A stretch of 64,000 nt of DNA, from contig OY764903.1 in assembly GCA_963668605.1 (NCBI GenBank), positions 2,046,001-2,110,000 on the forward strand, given 5' to 3'. The translations under genes and the position numbers were made by a program. Under the pieces are notes generated by a model, which did no database searches, had not been told where the DNA came from, and worked only from the letters and a program-made list of their open reading frames with translations. Each line of letters opens with the position of its first letter. Positions within the stretch are counted from its first letter, which is position 1. Origin of the DNA: G963668605 sp963668605 (GTDB lineage Bacteria; Acidobacteriota; Terriglobia; Bryobacterales; Bryobacteraceae). Shown in pieces: positions 53,217 through 63,037 of this stretch.

Positions 53217-56200
53217 CTATTGCTGCTTGACGGCGATGGTGGTCGACAGCGGTTTCCCGGCGACGGAGCCTTCCGTGCTCGCGATGCTGCGCAGGACTAC
53301 AGCAACAGGCACGGTGGCGCTCGGCGCGACGTTATCGGGAATCTTCACGTTGATCTGCCAGACTCCGACAAGTCCAGGAGCGAGGCCCGAGAAAAGCACG
53401 TTGGCATCGGGCACGCGTTGCGTTCCGATAACGACTTGCGGCAGCTCGGAAGTCATCAAAAGCGGACCGCTGGGAACGGCCGTGCCGTCAGCGGGCGCAT
53501 TCGCGATCACTCCCTGACCGGTTCCGAACAACTGCACCACCCGGCCGCGGCCTTCGGGATTTGCGGCATTGTTCTCGGTGCCATCCTGGTTGAGCGCCGC
53601 GATCTGTCCCGCGCCACCCGCGCCCTTGGTGAACAGTGCCGGGCTGGCCGATCCAAAGCTCACCGTGCTGGCAGCGATAATTTGGCCGGTGGATGGCCGG
53701 ATCACCTGCAACTCGCCACTGCCGCTCGTCGGATTCCCCATCGGCGTCAGAAAATTGATCTGGCCGGGCGAAACAAAGTGTAGCGGAAGCGGTTGGTCGT
53801 CGAGCATCACGGCGATGTCGGCAAGTTCGCGCGGCATCGGCAACGGGTTCGGGAGTTCATTGAAAACCATGGTCCGGTCTCCGAACGTGAACCCGACCCC
53901 TCGCGGGTAGATCGATGCGTACTGACCCGGCGAAAGCGCGCGCGGCGAGCCGCTGGCGGCGTTGGCCGGGGCGACTCCAGGGAAGTACAGCGAGACGCGG
54001 TTGACAGCCTCGGCGACGAGTACATTGCCGAAGCCATCGACGGCGAGACCTAAGGGAGCGTTTGCGGGTACGGCAGCCTCAATCGCCTTGTTACCGAGCA
54101 CCAGATCGAAAAATGTGGGAAAGCGAACGACGCGGTTGTTGCGGGTATCGGCAACCCAGACCTCGTTTCCGACCGGGCTGATTGCGACCGCGTGCGGGCT
54201 GCTGATGCGCGCTTGCCCCGTCGCTTCTCCGGTAAGGATGAAGGCCGGTTGCGCGGTGATGCCGGAGACCGCCGGAATGCGATCGAAAACCAGCAAGCGG
54301 TTGTTGCCGGTGTCGGCGACGAACAGACGGTCATCAATGTCCACTGCAATTCCGCGCGGGAACGCCATGCCGGTGCTTCCGTCGCCCGTGACGAAGCTGG
54401 AACCGCTGAAATCCTGCTGCCCGAAAACCTTGATGGCCGCCTGGCCGTTCGAGAAGTCGCCGCCCGGAGGCCGCTCAAAGTAGAGCACGCGGCTCTGTTG
54501 CGTGTCGGAAACCAGCAGCGAACCGTTCCCGGTAAAGGCCAGACCTACTGGACGAGAGAGCGTGCGCGCCGTAGTGTCCGTGATCCGGGTGGTGAAGTTC
54601 GCCTGCCCGATCACGAGATTCGCAGCGCGATTGCCGGGATTGGCGAACGGCTTCGGGAAACGCAGGACGCGAGAGTTGCCCGAATCGGCCACCCACAGAT
54701 CGCCTTGGGAATCGATTGCCAGCGCAGCCGGTATGTACAAGCCGTTCGTGCCGCGCACATCCGGATCTCCGCCCGGCGAATTGGCCAGCACGCGCTGAAA
54801 ATCCAACTGACCCAGGACGAAGTCGGCCTTGTCGCCGGGCCTCACTTTGCGGATATCGCGGAAAGCCAGGATGCGGTTGTTGTAGGTATCGGCCACAAAC
54901 AGCGCGGGAGGATCGGACTTGTAGTCGACGGCCATGCCTACGCCGTCGGCGAAGATCGCGTTGACCCCGCTTACACCCCGGAATGCTGAGAACAAAAAGA
55001 ATTCGCGGCCCTCTACGAGATTGGGCGAGGAGAAGACAAAACCATCCTGTCCCAGCACGCGCTCGGCAGTGTCGAACGCCGAAATGCGGAACGACAGCAC
55101 GCGGTTATTACCCGTATCGGAGACATATATGTTGTTGCCGGCCACGACGGCGGCGGTCGGCTCGTCAAAGCTCGAAGCGCTCGATTCGATGGCGCCGCGA
55201 TTGGGTTTGCTCAAAACAAAATCGCTCTGTCCGTAAACCAGCACCGCCGTCGGCGAAATCCTATCTGTTGTCTCCGCGGGCCACTTGTCGACCGGATCGA
55301 ATTGCAGGATGCGGTTGTTCGGAGTGTCGATAATAAATGGAGTGTTGTCGAGAACGAAAACGCCCTCGGGCGGGTTGAAACGATTGTTGGCGTATGAGCC
55401 GACAGTCACGTTCGTCGGTCCCGATGGCGCTTGGCCGGCCGGTGTGCGGGTCACGCCCATCAGCCGTGCCGCTCCAATTCCGTTAGAGAAAGGCGGAGCA
55501 TAGACCAGGACGCGATTGTAGACGTCGGCTACGAAGAGATGACCGGCGGAATCCAGGGCGATGCCGGACGGCTGCGCCATCCCGTCTCTCACGAAGCGGA
55601 TGTCGCCTCCCGGCAATGCTGTGGGAACCTTGTTCGCCTTGAAATCGGGTTGTCCGAGAACCAGATCGGCACTGGGCCCATTCGCTCCGGCGTTCAGCCC
55701 CCCCACCGGAAACCGCAATACGCGATGATTGGCAGGGTCGGAGAAATAAAGATTGCCGTTACTGTCGAAGATCATGCCGCAGCGGTAGATCGCGTTGCCG
55801 GCGTTCGTCGCGATGAGCTTCTCGGAGGTTCCTGGTTGACTGCCGCTGAAACTCGTCTGGCCGACCACCATGTCGGGCAGCTTCACATCCTCTTTTTGAT
55901 CGAGCGGGCGGGGAAATCGGATGATCCGGTTGTTCCCGGAATCGGCCACATACAGATTGCCTTGACCATCGACGGCCACGGCAGTGGGTGCGTAAAGCCC
56001 ACTACTGAATCCCGAGCTCGGACCTTGTGCGAGGGTCGTGTAGCGGTCTCTCTGCCCGATCACAGCATCGGCCGGGGCTCCGTTGCTGAACCCGGTCGCG
56101 CTCTTCCAGGCCAACACCCGGTTGTTGCCGGTGTCGGCGACGTACAGTGCGCCTGGAAAGCCGCTGGACATGTCTACAGCAAGGCCCCCGGGGTTGGCCA

Positions 56201-56357
56201 GTTCCCTGCCCTCCACCAGATTGGGCTGAGACGAGGTCAGTAATGTCTTGGGTTGTCCAACGACACGCGCCGGATTGGGATTCAGCGTAAGCTGCGCCGC
56301 AGCCGGAACCGCAGCCAGTATCAATGCACAGGAAACCGCGATCTGAAAGTTTTTCAT
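53217..56357 (-). CDS. Secreted NHL-repeat beta-propeller protein with TIGR03437 C-terminus
   Basis: 1046 aa from ATG 56357 (signal peptide NFQIAVSCALILAAVPAAAQ). About ten NHL blades repeat the pattern P.giAvD..gnLyVaDsgNnRvlrf, e.g. PTAVAVDGQGNLYVADSGNN, GIAVDIDDRLFVADTGNNRL, AVISPVG-like and AALAIDSQGDLWVADSGNSR. From about residue 800 comes a TIGR03437 module (YASIYPRGVGFTFGDR, LHFVSPGQINFLTPMG, VVQLFGTGQGV). Likely surface-attached; NHL propellers bind proteins, glycans or nucleic acids, so no precise role can be given. Confidence 0.85.
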   Translation of the reverse strand: MKNFQIAVSCALILAAVPAAAQLTLNPNPARVVGQPKTLLTSSQPNLVEGRELANPGGLAVDMSSGFPGALYVADTGNNRVLAWKSATGFSNGAPADAVIGQRDRYTTLAQGPSSGFSSGLYAPTAVAVDGQGNLYVADSGNNRIIRFPRPLDQKEDVKLPDMVVGQTSFSGSQPGTSEKLIATNAGNAIYRCGMIFDSNGNLYFSDPANHRVLRFPVGGLNAGANGPSADLVLGQPDFKANKVPTALPGGDIRFVRDGMAQPSGIALDSAGHLFVADVYNRVLVYAPPFSNGIGAARLMGVTRTPAGQAPSGPTNVTVGSYANNRFNPPEGVFVLDNTPFIIDTPNNRILQFDPVDKWPAETTDRISPTAVLVYGQSDFVLSKPNRGAIESSASSFDEPTAAVVAGNNIYVSDTGNNRVLSFRISAFDTAERVLGQDGFVFSSPNLVEGREFFLFSAFRGVSGVNAIFADGVGMAVDYKSDPPALFVADTYNNRILAFRDIRKVRPGDKADFVLGQLDFQRVLANSPGGDPDVRGTNGLYIPAALAIDSQGDLWVADSGNSRVLRFPKPFANPGNRAANLVIGQANFTTRITDTTARTLSRPVGLAFTGNGSLLVSDTQQSRVLYFERPPGGDFSNGQAAIKVFGQQDFSGSSFVTGDGSTGMAFPRGIAVDIDDRLFVADTGNNRLLVFDRIPAVSGITAQPAFILTGEATGQARISSPHAVAISPVGNEVWVADTRNNRVVRFPTFFDLVLGNKAIEAAVPANAPLGLAVDGFGNVLVAEAVNRVSLYFPGVAPANAASGSPRALSPGQYASIYPRGVGFTFGDRTMVFNELPNPLPMPRELADIAVMLDDQPLPLHFVSPGQINFLTPMGNPTSGSGELQVIRPSTGQIIAASTVSFGSASPALFTKGAGGAGQIAALNQDGTENNAANPEGRGRVVQLFGTGQGVIANAPADGTAVPSGPLLMTSELPQVVIGTQRVPDANVLFSGLAPGLVGVWQINVKIPDNVAPSATVPVAVVLRSIASTEGSVAGKPLSTTIAVKQQ

Positions 56358-56495
56358 GGGCTTGTCAGCAGAGACGCGATTGGCGAGCGTCCTAGTTGCA
56401 AAATAGCATAATTGGCCCAACTGCTCGTTGCCACGTACACAGTCGCCACACAAACACAGATCGGCGGAACGCCACTCCTTTGTTAGACTAGAGGT

Positions 56496-57308
56496 TTGAA
56501 TTCGAATAATCTTGGTTCCGAGCCGCTCCGCGTTTGTGCCGTCAGTTTCCTGAATACCGTTCCGCTGGTCTGGGGCATGTTGCACGGCGCGCAGCGCGGG
56601 CTCTTCGACCTAAGCTTCCGCACGCCCGCCGAGTGCGCCGACGCGCTTGCCGATGGAAGCGCGGATATCGGGATTGCGCCCGTGGTGGAGGTGCAGCGTC
56701 AGCGCCTGGAAGCGGTCGGCAACTCCGGGATCGCCTGCCATGGCGCGGTACGCAGCATCCTGCTGATCTCCAAAGTTCCGCCTGGGCGAATTCGCACGCT
56801 GGCCGCGGACTTGAACTCCCGCACCTCGGTGGTTCTGTCTCGCATTTTTCTGGCGGAACGCTTCGGTGCGAGCCCGAAGCTGGTTGCGATGCGCGCCGAT
56901 CTGCCGTCCATGCTCGAAGCCGCGGACGCAGCGCTGATCATTGGCGATGCGGCCCTGCATCTCGATCCGCAGACGCTACCGTACCAAGTCTGGGATCTGG
57001 GCAAGGAGTGGGGCGCCTTGACCGGATTGCCGATGGTATTCGCCATTTGGGCGGCACGGCCGGGCAGGCAGGCCGCGGACACCGCGCGCGCCTTCGACAA
57101 GTCCGTACAGTTCGGCAGGCAGCACATCGACGAAATCGTACGCGAGCAAACGCCGGTGCGCGGGCTGTCCGAGGCGCTGGTGCGCAATTACCTGTTGCAC
57201 GACATCGTCTTTGAGATCGGAGCGCGCGAGCGTGAAGGTATGGCCTTGTTCCTCAGCATGGCGAAAGCATTTGATACGCTAAAAGCACCTGGGACAGTTT
57301 CCGTATGA
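56496..57308 (+). CDS. mqnA: Chorismate dehydratase MqnA
   Basis: 270 aa from TTG 56496, preceded by AGAGG at proper distance; no ATG is available near the conserved start. The MqnA/MqnD-type periplasmic-binding-like fold is clear: LRVCAVSFLNTVPLVWGMLH, ADALADGSADIGIAPVVEVQ, LNSRTSVVLSRIFLAERFGA. It converts chorismate to 3-(1-carboxyvinyloxy)benzoate, the first futalosine-pathway step to menaquinone. Stop overlaps mqnC start (ATGA). Confidence 0.9.
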   Translation: MNSNNLGSEPLRVCAVSFLNTVPLVWGMLHGAQRGLFDLSFRTPAECADALADGSADIGIAPVVEVQRQRLEAVGNSGIACHGAVRSILLISKVPPGRIRTLAADLNSRTSVVLSRIFLAERFGASPKLVAMRADLPSMLEAADAALIIGDAALHLDPQTLPYQVWDLGKEWGALTGLPMVFAIWAARPGRQAADTARAFDKSVQFGRQHIDEIVREQTPVRGLSEALVRNYLLHDIVFEIGAREREGMALFLSMAKAFDTLKAPGTVSV

Positions 57309-58336
57309 TGACGCGCGAAGAAGCAATCTCTCTGTTTGCGGAGCCGGATCTGATCGGCATCGGCATGGCTGCGGATGCGCTACGGCGCAAGCTCCACCCC
57401 GAAGGCATCGTCAGCTACATCATCGACCGCAATATTAACTACACCAACGTCTGCACCGAGTACTGCACGTTCTGCGCCTTCTACCGGCCGCCCGGCCATG
57501 CCGAAGGATACGTTCAGCCGAAGGAAGCCATCTTCGCCAAGATCCAGGAGACGCTCGACCTGGGCGGAACGGGCGTATTGATGCAGGGTGGACTGCATCC
57601 CGACCTGAAGATCGAATGGTATGAGGACCTGCTGCGCTCGATCAAGCAGCGCTTCGCGATCCACCTGCATTGCCTCTCGGCGCCGGAAATCTGGAACATC
57701 GCCGAACTAAGCGGCCTGAGCTTACGCGACACGATCGCGCGTTTGATGGACGCGGGCCTCGACTCGATTCCGGGCGCGGGCGCGGAGATTCTCGACGACG
57801 ATGTGCGCCGGCGCATCAGCCGCCTGAAGTGCTCCACGCAGGAGTGGATCGACGTGCATCTGACGGCACACTCGCTGGGTATGCGCACCACCGCAACGAT
57901 GATGTTCGCTTGCGGCGAGACGATTGAGCAGCGCGTCAACCACCTCGAAGCGATCCGGCGGATTCAGGAACAGACGGGCGGTTTCACGGCGTTCATCCCA
58001 TGGAGCTTCCAACACGAGAACACACCGTTGGGGCGCTCGGTGAAGGAAGAGGCGACAGCCACGGAATACCTGAAAACGCTGGCCATCTCCCGGCTGTATC
58101 TTGAAAATATTCTCAACGTGCAGTCTTCGTGGGTCACACAGGGACTGAAGACCTGCCAGATCGGGCTGCGCTTCGGCGGCAACGACGTGGGCAGCATCAT
58201 GATCGAAGAAAACGTAGTCGCCGCCGCGGGTACGCACCACACGGCCAGTGAGGAAGAATTGCGGCGCCTCATACGCGACGCCGGCTTCATTCCAAAGCAA
58301 CGCGACACGCTCTACCGCACCTACTTTTTAAACTAG
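57305..58336 (+). CDS. mqnC: Cyclic dehypoxanthinyl futalosine synthase MqnC
   Basis: 343 aa from ATG 57305. Radical-SAM cluster C50-TEY-C54-TF-C57 within NYTNVCTEYCTFCAFYRPPG; other family marks are GVLMQGGLHPDLKIEWYEDL, DSIPGAGAEILDDDVRRRIS and TAFIPWSFQHENTPLG. It cyclises dehypoxanthine futalosine in menaquinone synthesis. MqnB, MqnD and MqnE are not in this window. Confidence 0.95.
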   Translation: MMTREEAISLFAEPDLIGIGMAADALRRKLHPEGIVSYIIDRNINYTNVCTEYCTFCAFYRPPGHAEGYVQPKEAIFAKIQETLDLGGTGVLMQGGLHPDLKIEWYEDLLRSIKQRFAIHLHCLSAPEIWNIAELSGLSLRDTIARLMDAGLDSIPGAGAEILDDDVRRRISRLKCSTQEWIDVHLTAHSLGMRTTATMMFACGETIEQRVNHLEAIRRIQEQTGGFTAFIPWSFQHENTPLGRSVKEEATATEYLKTLAISRLYLENILNVQSSWVTQGLKTCQIGLRFGGNDVGSIMIEENVVAAAGTHHTASEEELRRLIRDAGFIPKQRDTLYRTYFLN

Positions 58337-58380
58337 GGGCCTGCCACGAAAGAGCCGTACCAACCGCTCCCTGACGGTCA

Positions 58381-58405
58381 CGGCTCGGAAGGCCTTTCCG
58401 AGCCG
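58381..58405. terminator. Hairpin between mqnC and the TonB receptor gene
   Basis: CGGCTCGGAA and TTCCGAGCCG form a perfect 10-bp stem around GGCCT between convergent genes. It is preceded by ACCAACCGCTCCCTGACGG, which is related to the core of the dispersed repeats. Confidence 0.6.
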
Positions 58406-58477
58406 CGCGCGTAAGCAAGCGGGCTTGGCACGCTGGAACAGCAATTCGTAGCAGTCCCGAGTGGGGCGGCTCTCCAG

Positions 58478-61400
58478 CTACCAGATGAACTTGACCGCGA
58501 GCTGGATCTGGCGTGGATAGTTCGATTGCGGCGCGCTGATCGCGGATTTGTTGACGGAGCCGAAATTTGGATCCTCGGCGTTGTTCTCGAATTGAAGGCG
58601 CGTATTGTAAAACGAGTTGGTGATGTTGAAGATCTCGGCGCGGAACTGGATATTCGTGCGCTCGGTGACGCGCGTCATCTTGTTGAATGAGACGTCGGCC
58701 ATCTTCGTTGTTTGTAGTCGTATGGTGCCATCGCGATTCGGCAGATAGCGAGCCGCACTATAGCGCGGCACGACGAGCCAGTTCGCTTCGGTGCAACCGT
58801 AGTCGACGCTGAACGGCATCATCGTGATCGTATTGTTCTCGTTCCAGCGCTGTACGCAGGGCTTGAATGCCCGAATGAGTTCCTGCGACCAGTCCATCGG
58901 CAAGCGCGCATCCTTCAAATAAATCACGTTGGCTGGTGGATTCCAGGCTTGACCGGATCCGACCTGGAAATTCACGGTGGTCTCCCACCCGCCCACCAGA
59001 CGGCTGGTCCACTTGCCGGAACCGTTCAACCAGCGGCGGCCTTTGCCGAACGGCAACGGCATGATGGCACTGGTCACAAAGCGGTGCGGCTTGTCCCAAT
59101 CGTACAGCCCTTGCTGCATGACGTCATTTTGCGGATCGAGATAGCCGCTGCGCGTGATGTTCTTTGCGAAGGTGTAATTGACGTTGATGTTCATGCCGCG
59201 GCGCGTGCGGACATTGAACAGCGCCTGGAGCGAGTTATACCAGGTGCGCCCATCGTTGCGCATGTTTTGAGTGAGCGCGGCAAATTGCGGTAACGGCCTT
59301 AAAAGTTGGGCGCGCGACTGTGTGGCGTTCGTGTAAAACGTGGTGCCCTCGAAGGGCGCCAGGTTGCGGAACGGATTCGTCATCGCCTGGTCGCAATATG
59401 CCGGATTGCCACCAAGCATGAAGCTGCAGCCGTCGCGGAAGCTCGCGTCCTCGACCTCGTTGAGCGGCTTAGTGGATTGCGTGTCGTGGCCGCGGCTGCC
59501 GGAGTACGTGACCTCAAGGCGGGCCCGGTTGGTCAGCGCGCGCTGCACGCCGAAGGAGAACTGGTCAATGTAGGGCGTGCGGAAATCCGAGTTCACAAAA
59601 GTGAACGCGCGCCCTGCGTACGTCAACAGCCCGTCCGCGCTGCCGCTGGGCTTCAGCACCTTCGGGAACGGATCGTTGATCTTATTGGGAAATGTGGTTC
59701 GGTTGCTGTCGGCCGAGGCGCTGAACGTGGTCACCTGCGAGAAACCATAAAGCTGCAGGAAATCATTGTTCGGATTCATGTAGTAGCGCCCCCAACCGCC
59801 GCGCAGTACGGTCTTGCGCGTCAGTGAAAAGGCTGCGCCGATGCGTGGCTGGAAAGTCTTGTAATAGGAGTTCGCCGCGCTATGCGGCTGGCCGTTGACA
59901 CCCGCAAACTGCAAGCCGCCGCGCAGGGTCGGGAAATCCGGGAACGCGGTGCGGTCGATCATGGAGTCGATCGGGCTGACGGTCTCCGTGTCGAGCCCGC
60001 GGTTCATCCGGTCGAAGCGCTCGGAGGGCGGCAGGTTGAAGTCCATCCGCAGTCCGAAGTTCATCGTCAGGCGCGGCAGGATCTTCCAGTCATGCTGCAC
60101 CCAAGGCGCCATGTAACGGTACATGAAGATGGGGAATGAGTTGTAGTTGATGGTACCGGAGGAGGGCGTGCCGAGCAACCATGTGGCGATCGAGTTGCCA
60201 CTCAACTCATCAGCGCGATTGTAGGTTTTTTGAGTGAAGTTCCGCGTCGCGCCTAACACCATCACGTTGCCCGGCGTCTGTGTCGAATACTGGATGAAGC
60301 GAACGTCGAAACCGGCCTTCGTCGAACGGGAGCCGCTTACTTTCGTAAGCGACGGGTTCGAAGCCCATGTGTTTGTGATGTTATTGCTCTTGTAGCGGCC
60401 CATGTAAAGATAATCCGCGATCTGATAGCGGCCGAAGTTCTGTCCATACGGAAGTTGGCTGGCCAGCGATTGGGGAAACCCGAGGGTGGTGATGTCGAAG
60501 TTCTCATTGGCCACTCCGGAGGCACCCTCGACGTAACGGGCGAAGGAAATCCGCGCATTGACCACCATAGTCGCCGACAGCGTACCCACCCAATCGATCA
60601 CATACGCATCGTTGACGCGTTTTTGCGGACCCGGTCCGTCCTGCCCCGGTTTGTCGCGAATGCCGTTGGTGGAGCGCCATTCCGAACGGTCGTTGCTGCC
60701 GTGCCGGAAGAAGATATGGTGCCGGTCGCCGATGTTCTGGTCCAGTTTGATGACGAGGTTGTAGAAATGATCCGACGCCGGATTCATGCCGCCCGAAACA
60801 AAATAATTCTGCTGCGAGTAGGCCATGCCACTCGTCTTCGTATTCGGCAGAGGGAAGTAGTTGACGATGTTGCGCGATATGGGATTTATGCGATCTTTCG
60901 GAATAATGTTGCCCGGAAACGGATCGCGCGTCCACGTGCTGCCTACGTTACGCCCGGTGGTGGGATCATAGATCGTGACCGCGCGGCCCTGCGGGTCGAC
61001 GAGTTTCGAAAAGTCGCCGTTGCGCATCTCCGGTTCAGGCACGGAAAGCACCAGCGGCTGCGGAGAGCCTTCGCGGTAGCGTTCGTAGTTGAACAAGAAA
61101 AACGATCTATTGCGGCCATTGTAGATTTTGGGAATGTAGATCGGCCCATCCAACTGCGCGCCGTATTGATCGAGGAAGTGGCCATCCTTGGCTGCTCCGC
61201 GCGCGTTGTTTTGGAATGAATTGGCATCCCAGGCGTTACGGCGGGCGAACTCGTAGATTGATCCATGCGGGCGGTTCGCGCCACTCTTGAGCACCACGTT
61301 GACCACACCTCCGGCCGACTTGCCGTACTGCGCGTCGTAGGAGTTCATCACGATTTTGAACTCCTGCACGGAATCGACGGGCGGCACATACGCCAGGTTG

Positions 61401-62005
61401 TTGCCGCCCGCTTGCGCATTGTTGGGCGCGCCGTCCAGCAGAAACTCGTTGTTGCGGTTCCCGCTGCCGTTGATGCTCCAGTCCGCGATCGCGCCGTTGT
61501 CGAACGGGCGCTGGTAGACCATATTTCCGTTGAAATCAACTCCCGCCGAAAGCATCGAGAGCATGAACGGGTTGCGGCCGTTGAGCGGGAACTCTTTTAC
61601 CGACTGTTCGTCGATCACACCGCCACGCTCCGCGTTACTTTGATCGAGCAGCGGGGCTTCGTCGGTGACCGTTACCTCCTGGGTGATCGCGCCGAGTTCC
61701 AGTTTCAGGTTCAAGGTAGCCGACTGGCCAACGCTCAGCTCGACGTTTTCGTGGATCGCCTTCTTGAAGCCCTGCATCTCCGCTATCACGGTATAAATGC
61801 CGGGCGGCAGAAATGTCGCGGTGAAGTTCCCGTTCGAATCGGTCTTCGCCGGGAAGGGTGTATTAGTCCCAACATTGCGAACAACAATCAAAGCGCCGGC
61901 GATGGGTGCGTCTGATGGATCGACAACTCTTCCATTCAGCGTTGCGCGAAATTCCTGTGCCGAGATCACGCCGCAGAGCACAAAGAGTGCAAGTGAATAT
62001 TTCAT
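58478..62005 (-). CDS. TonB-dependent receptor, Oar-like
   Basis: 1175 aa from ATG 62005. Signal peptide KYSLALFVLCGVISAQ; carboxypeptidase-regulatory domain (ATLNGRVVDPSDAPIAGALI, FLPPGIYTVIAEMQGFKKAI); plug (GNRNNEFLLDGAPNNAQAGG, AQYGKSAGGVVNVVLKSGAN); large barrel ending NYPRQIQLAVKFIW with an aromatic last residue. An outer-membrane transporter of unknown substrate. Downstream in transcription direction it converges on mqnC; upstream lies a secreted protein gene read the same way, 65 bases before its start. Confidence 0.93.
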   Translation of the reverse strand: MKYSLALFVLCGVISAQEFRATLNGRVVDPSDAPIAGALIVVRNVGTNTPFPAKTDSNGNFTATFLPPGIYTVIAEMQGFKKAIHENVELSVGQSATLNLKLELGAITQEVTVTDEAPLLDQSNAERGGVIDEQSVKEFPLNGRNPFMLSMLSAGVDFNGNMVYQRPFDNGAIADWSINGSGNRNNEFLLDGAPNNAQAGGNNLAYVPPVDSVQEFKIVMNSYDAQYGKSAGGVVNVVLKSGANRPHGSIYEFARRNAWDANSFQNNARGAAKDGHFLDQYGAQLDGPIYIPKIYNGRNRSFFLFNYERYREGSPQPLVLSVPEPEMRNGDFSKLVDPQGRAVTIYDPTTGRNVGSTWTRDPFPGNIIPKDRINPISRNIVNYFPLPNTKTSGMAYSQQNYFVSGGMNPASDHFYNLVIKLDQNIGDRHHIFFRHGSNDRSEWRSTNGIRDKPGQDGPGPQKRVNDAYVIDWVGTLSATMVVNARISFARYVEGASGVANENFDITTLGFPQSLASQLPYGQNFGRYQIADYLYMGRYKSNNITNTWASNPSLTKVSGSRSTKAGFDVRFIQYSTQTPGNVMVLGATRNFTQKTYNRADELSGNSIATWLLGTPSSGTINYNSFPIFMYRYMAPWVQHDWKILPRLTMNFGLRMDFNLPPSERFDRMNRGLDTETVSPIDSMIDRTAFPDFPTLRGGLQFAGVNGQPHSAANSYYKTFQPRIGAAFSLTRKTVLRGGWGRYYMNPNNDFLQLYGFSQVTTFSASADSNRTTFPNKINDPFPKVLKPSGSADGLLTYAGRAFTFVNSDFRTPYIDQFSFGVQRALTNRARLEVTYSGSRGHDTQSTKPLNEVEDASFRDGCSFMLGGNPAYCDQAMTNPFRNLAPFEGTTFYTNATQSRAQLLRPLPQFAALTQNMRNDGRTWYNSLQALFNVRTRRGMNINVNYTFAKNITRSGYLDPQNDVMQQGLYDWDKPHRFVTSAIMPLPFGKGRRWLNGSGKWTSRLVGGWETTVNFQVGSGQAWNPPANVIYLKDARLPMDWSQELIRAFKPCVQRWNENNTITMMPFSVDYGCTEANWLVVPRYSAARYLPNRDGTIRLQTTKMADVSFNKMTRVTERTNIQFRAEIFNITNSFYNTRLQFENNAEDPNFGSVNKSAISAPQSNYPRQIQLAVKFIW

Positions 62006-62070
62006 AAGGCAACCTTAGACCGAACTGAAATATATCACTTCTCGCGTTCAGCGGCATTTGCCTGCGTTAC

Positions 62071-62859
62071 TTATTTGGACGCGAAGACCGCGGCGTGCAT
62101 CAGGAAGTCGCGATGGGCGCCCGGCACGAGCACTTCACGATACTCCCCGCTCAAGATCGAGCGCTCCGCGGCACTCATTCTTTCGCGCGCCGCGTCGAAA
62201 GCGGCGCTGACCTTATCGTTCGCGGCCAGATCAGTCGAGACCGTGACAACCCAGCGCACTCCCGGGTCTTCGCTGTGAACCTCTTCGACATCCAGACTGT
62301 AGTAACTGAGCGTGCCGTCGGCGATGAGTTGATCGAGGATCGGCTTGCTGTACTTGTCGAAGAGTTTGCGGAAGTCATCCGACTTGCCGGGTTTCACTTG
62401 GCTTCTGCTCAAATACGTGTACGGTTTCACTCCAGCCGGCGGCGTCTTTGAATTCACGACTACGCTACGCAGGAGAAAGTCCCGATGCTTGTCCGGGTCA
62501 GTGTATGAGAGTGCGGTCTGCCTCTCGGCCGCGCCGATCTTCTCCCACGTCTTCCCAATCATGTCGAGCACTTTCTCGTAGCCGGCATAGTTCGCCGTAG
62601 AGAACCAGACGGTGGTGTTGGCTTCGCCTGGCTGATGCAGCACATCCAGATCGACGCCGTACGCCATGACATCGCCGTCGGTCATGAGCTTGTCGAGCAT
62701 AGGGGCGAAATGCTTTTTGAACATTCCTATCCAGGCCTCAGACTTGTCGGGCTTCAGCTTGTAGAGGCTGACGCTGGTGAGCGGTTCTGGTTTCTGTGCC
62801 GCCAGGGTTCCGGCGGTCAGAGCGATGCCCGCAATTACGGACAGAGTTATCCTACGCAT
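62071..62859 (-). CDS. Secreted protein with two related dimeric-barrel-like repeats
   Basis: 262 aa from ATG 62859 with a signal peptide (RRITLSVIAGIALTAGTLAA). Two similar halves: TSVSLYKLKPDKSEAWIGMF...FAPMLDKLMTDGDVMAYGVD and TYLSRSQVKPGKSDDFRKLF...KPILDQLIADGTLSYYSLD, both followed by W.V/F.ST.l....KV. Such halves resemble ferredoxin-like (NIPSNAP / antibiotic-monooxygenase-type) folds, but catalytic residues are not visible. Function unknown. The TonB receptor gene follows 65 bases downstream, so the two may be co-transcribed. Confidence 0.7.
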   Translation of the reverse strand: MRRITLSVIAGIALTAGTLAAQKPEPLTSVSLYKLKPDKSEAWIGMFKKHFAPMLDKLMTDGDVMAYGVDLDVLHQPGEANTTVWFSTANYAGYEKVLDMIGKTWEKIGAAERQTALSYTDPDKHRDFLLRSVVVNSKTPPAGVKPYTYLSRSQVKPGKSDDFRKLFDKYSKPILDQLIADGTLSYYSLDVEEVHSEDPGVRWVVTVSTDLAANDKVSAAFDAARERMSAAERSILSGEYREVLVPGAHRDFLMHAAVFASK

Positions 62860-63037
62860 GTTTCTGTGGTCCTCTGAGTTGTTGATTTACAGCTTTGATG
62901 CCCAGTTAGAATGACCGAATGGAAGAAGTATGAACCTGATGCCCGGTTTTGTAAAGGGAATTATTGGAGAATTATCTTGATCTGGTGGGGTGCTCGAACA
63001 GTGCGGAAACCCGCCGCCGGAGAAGGCCTATCCGGGA

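Noticed and set aside
54192..56243. Long plus-strand frames opposite the NHL gene
   Set aside because: Repetitive translations mirror the NHL repeats in antisense.
60455..61915. Long plus-strand frames
   Set aside because: Antisense to the TonB receptor 58478-62005.
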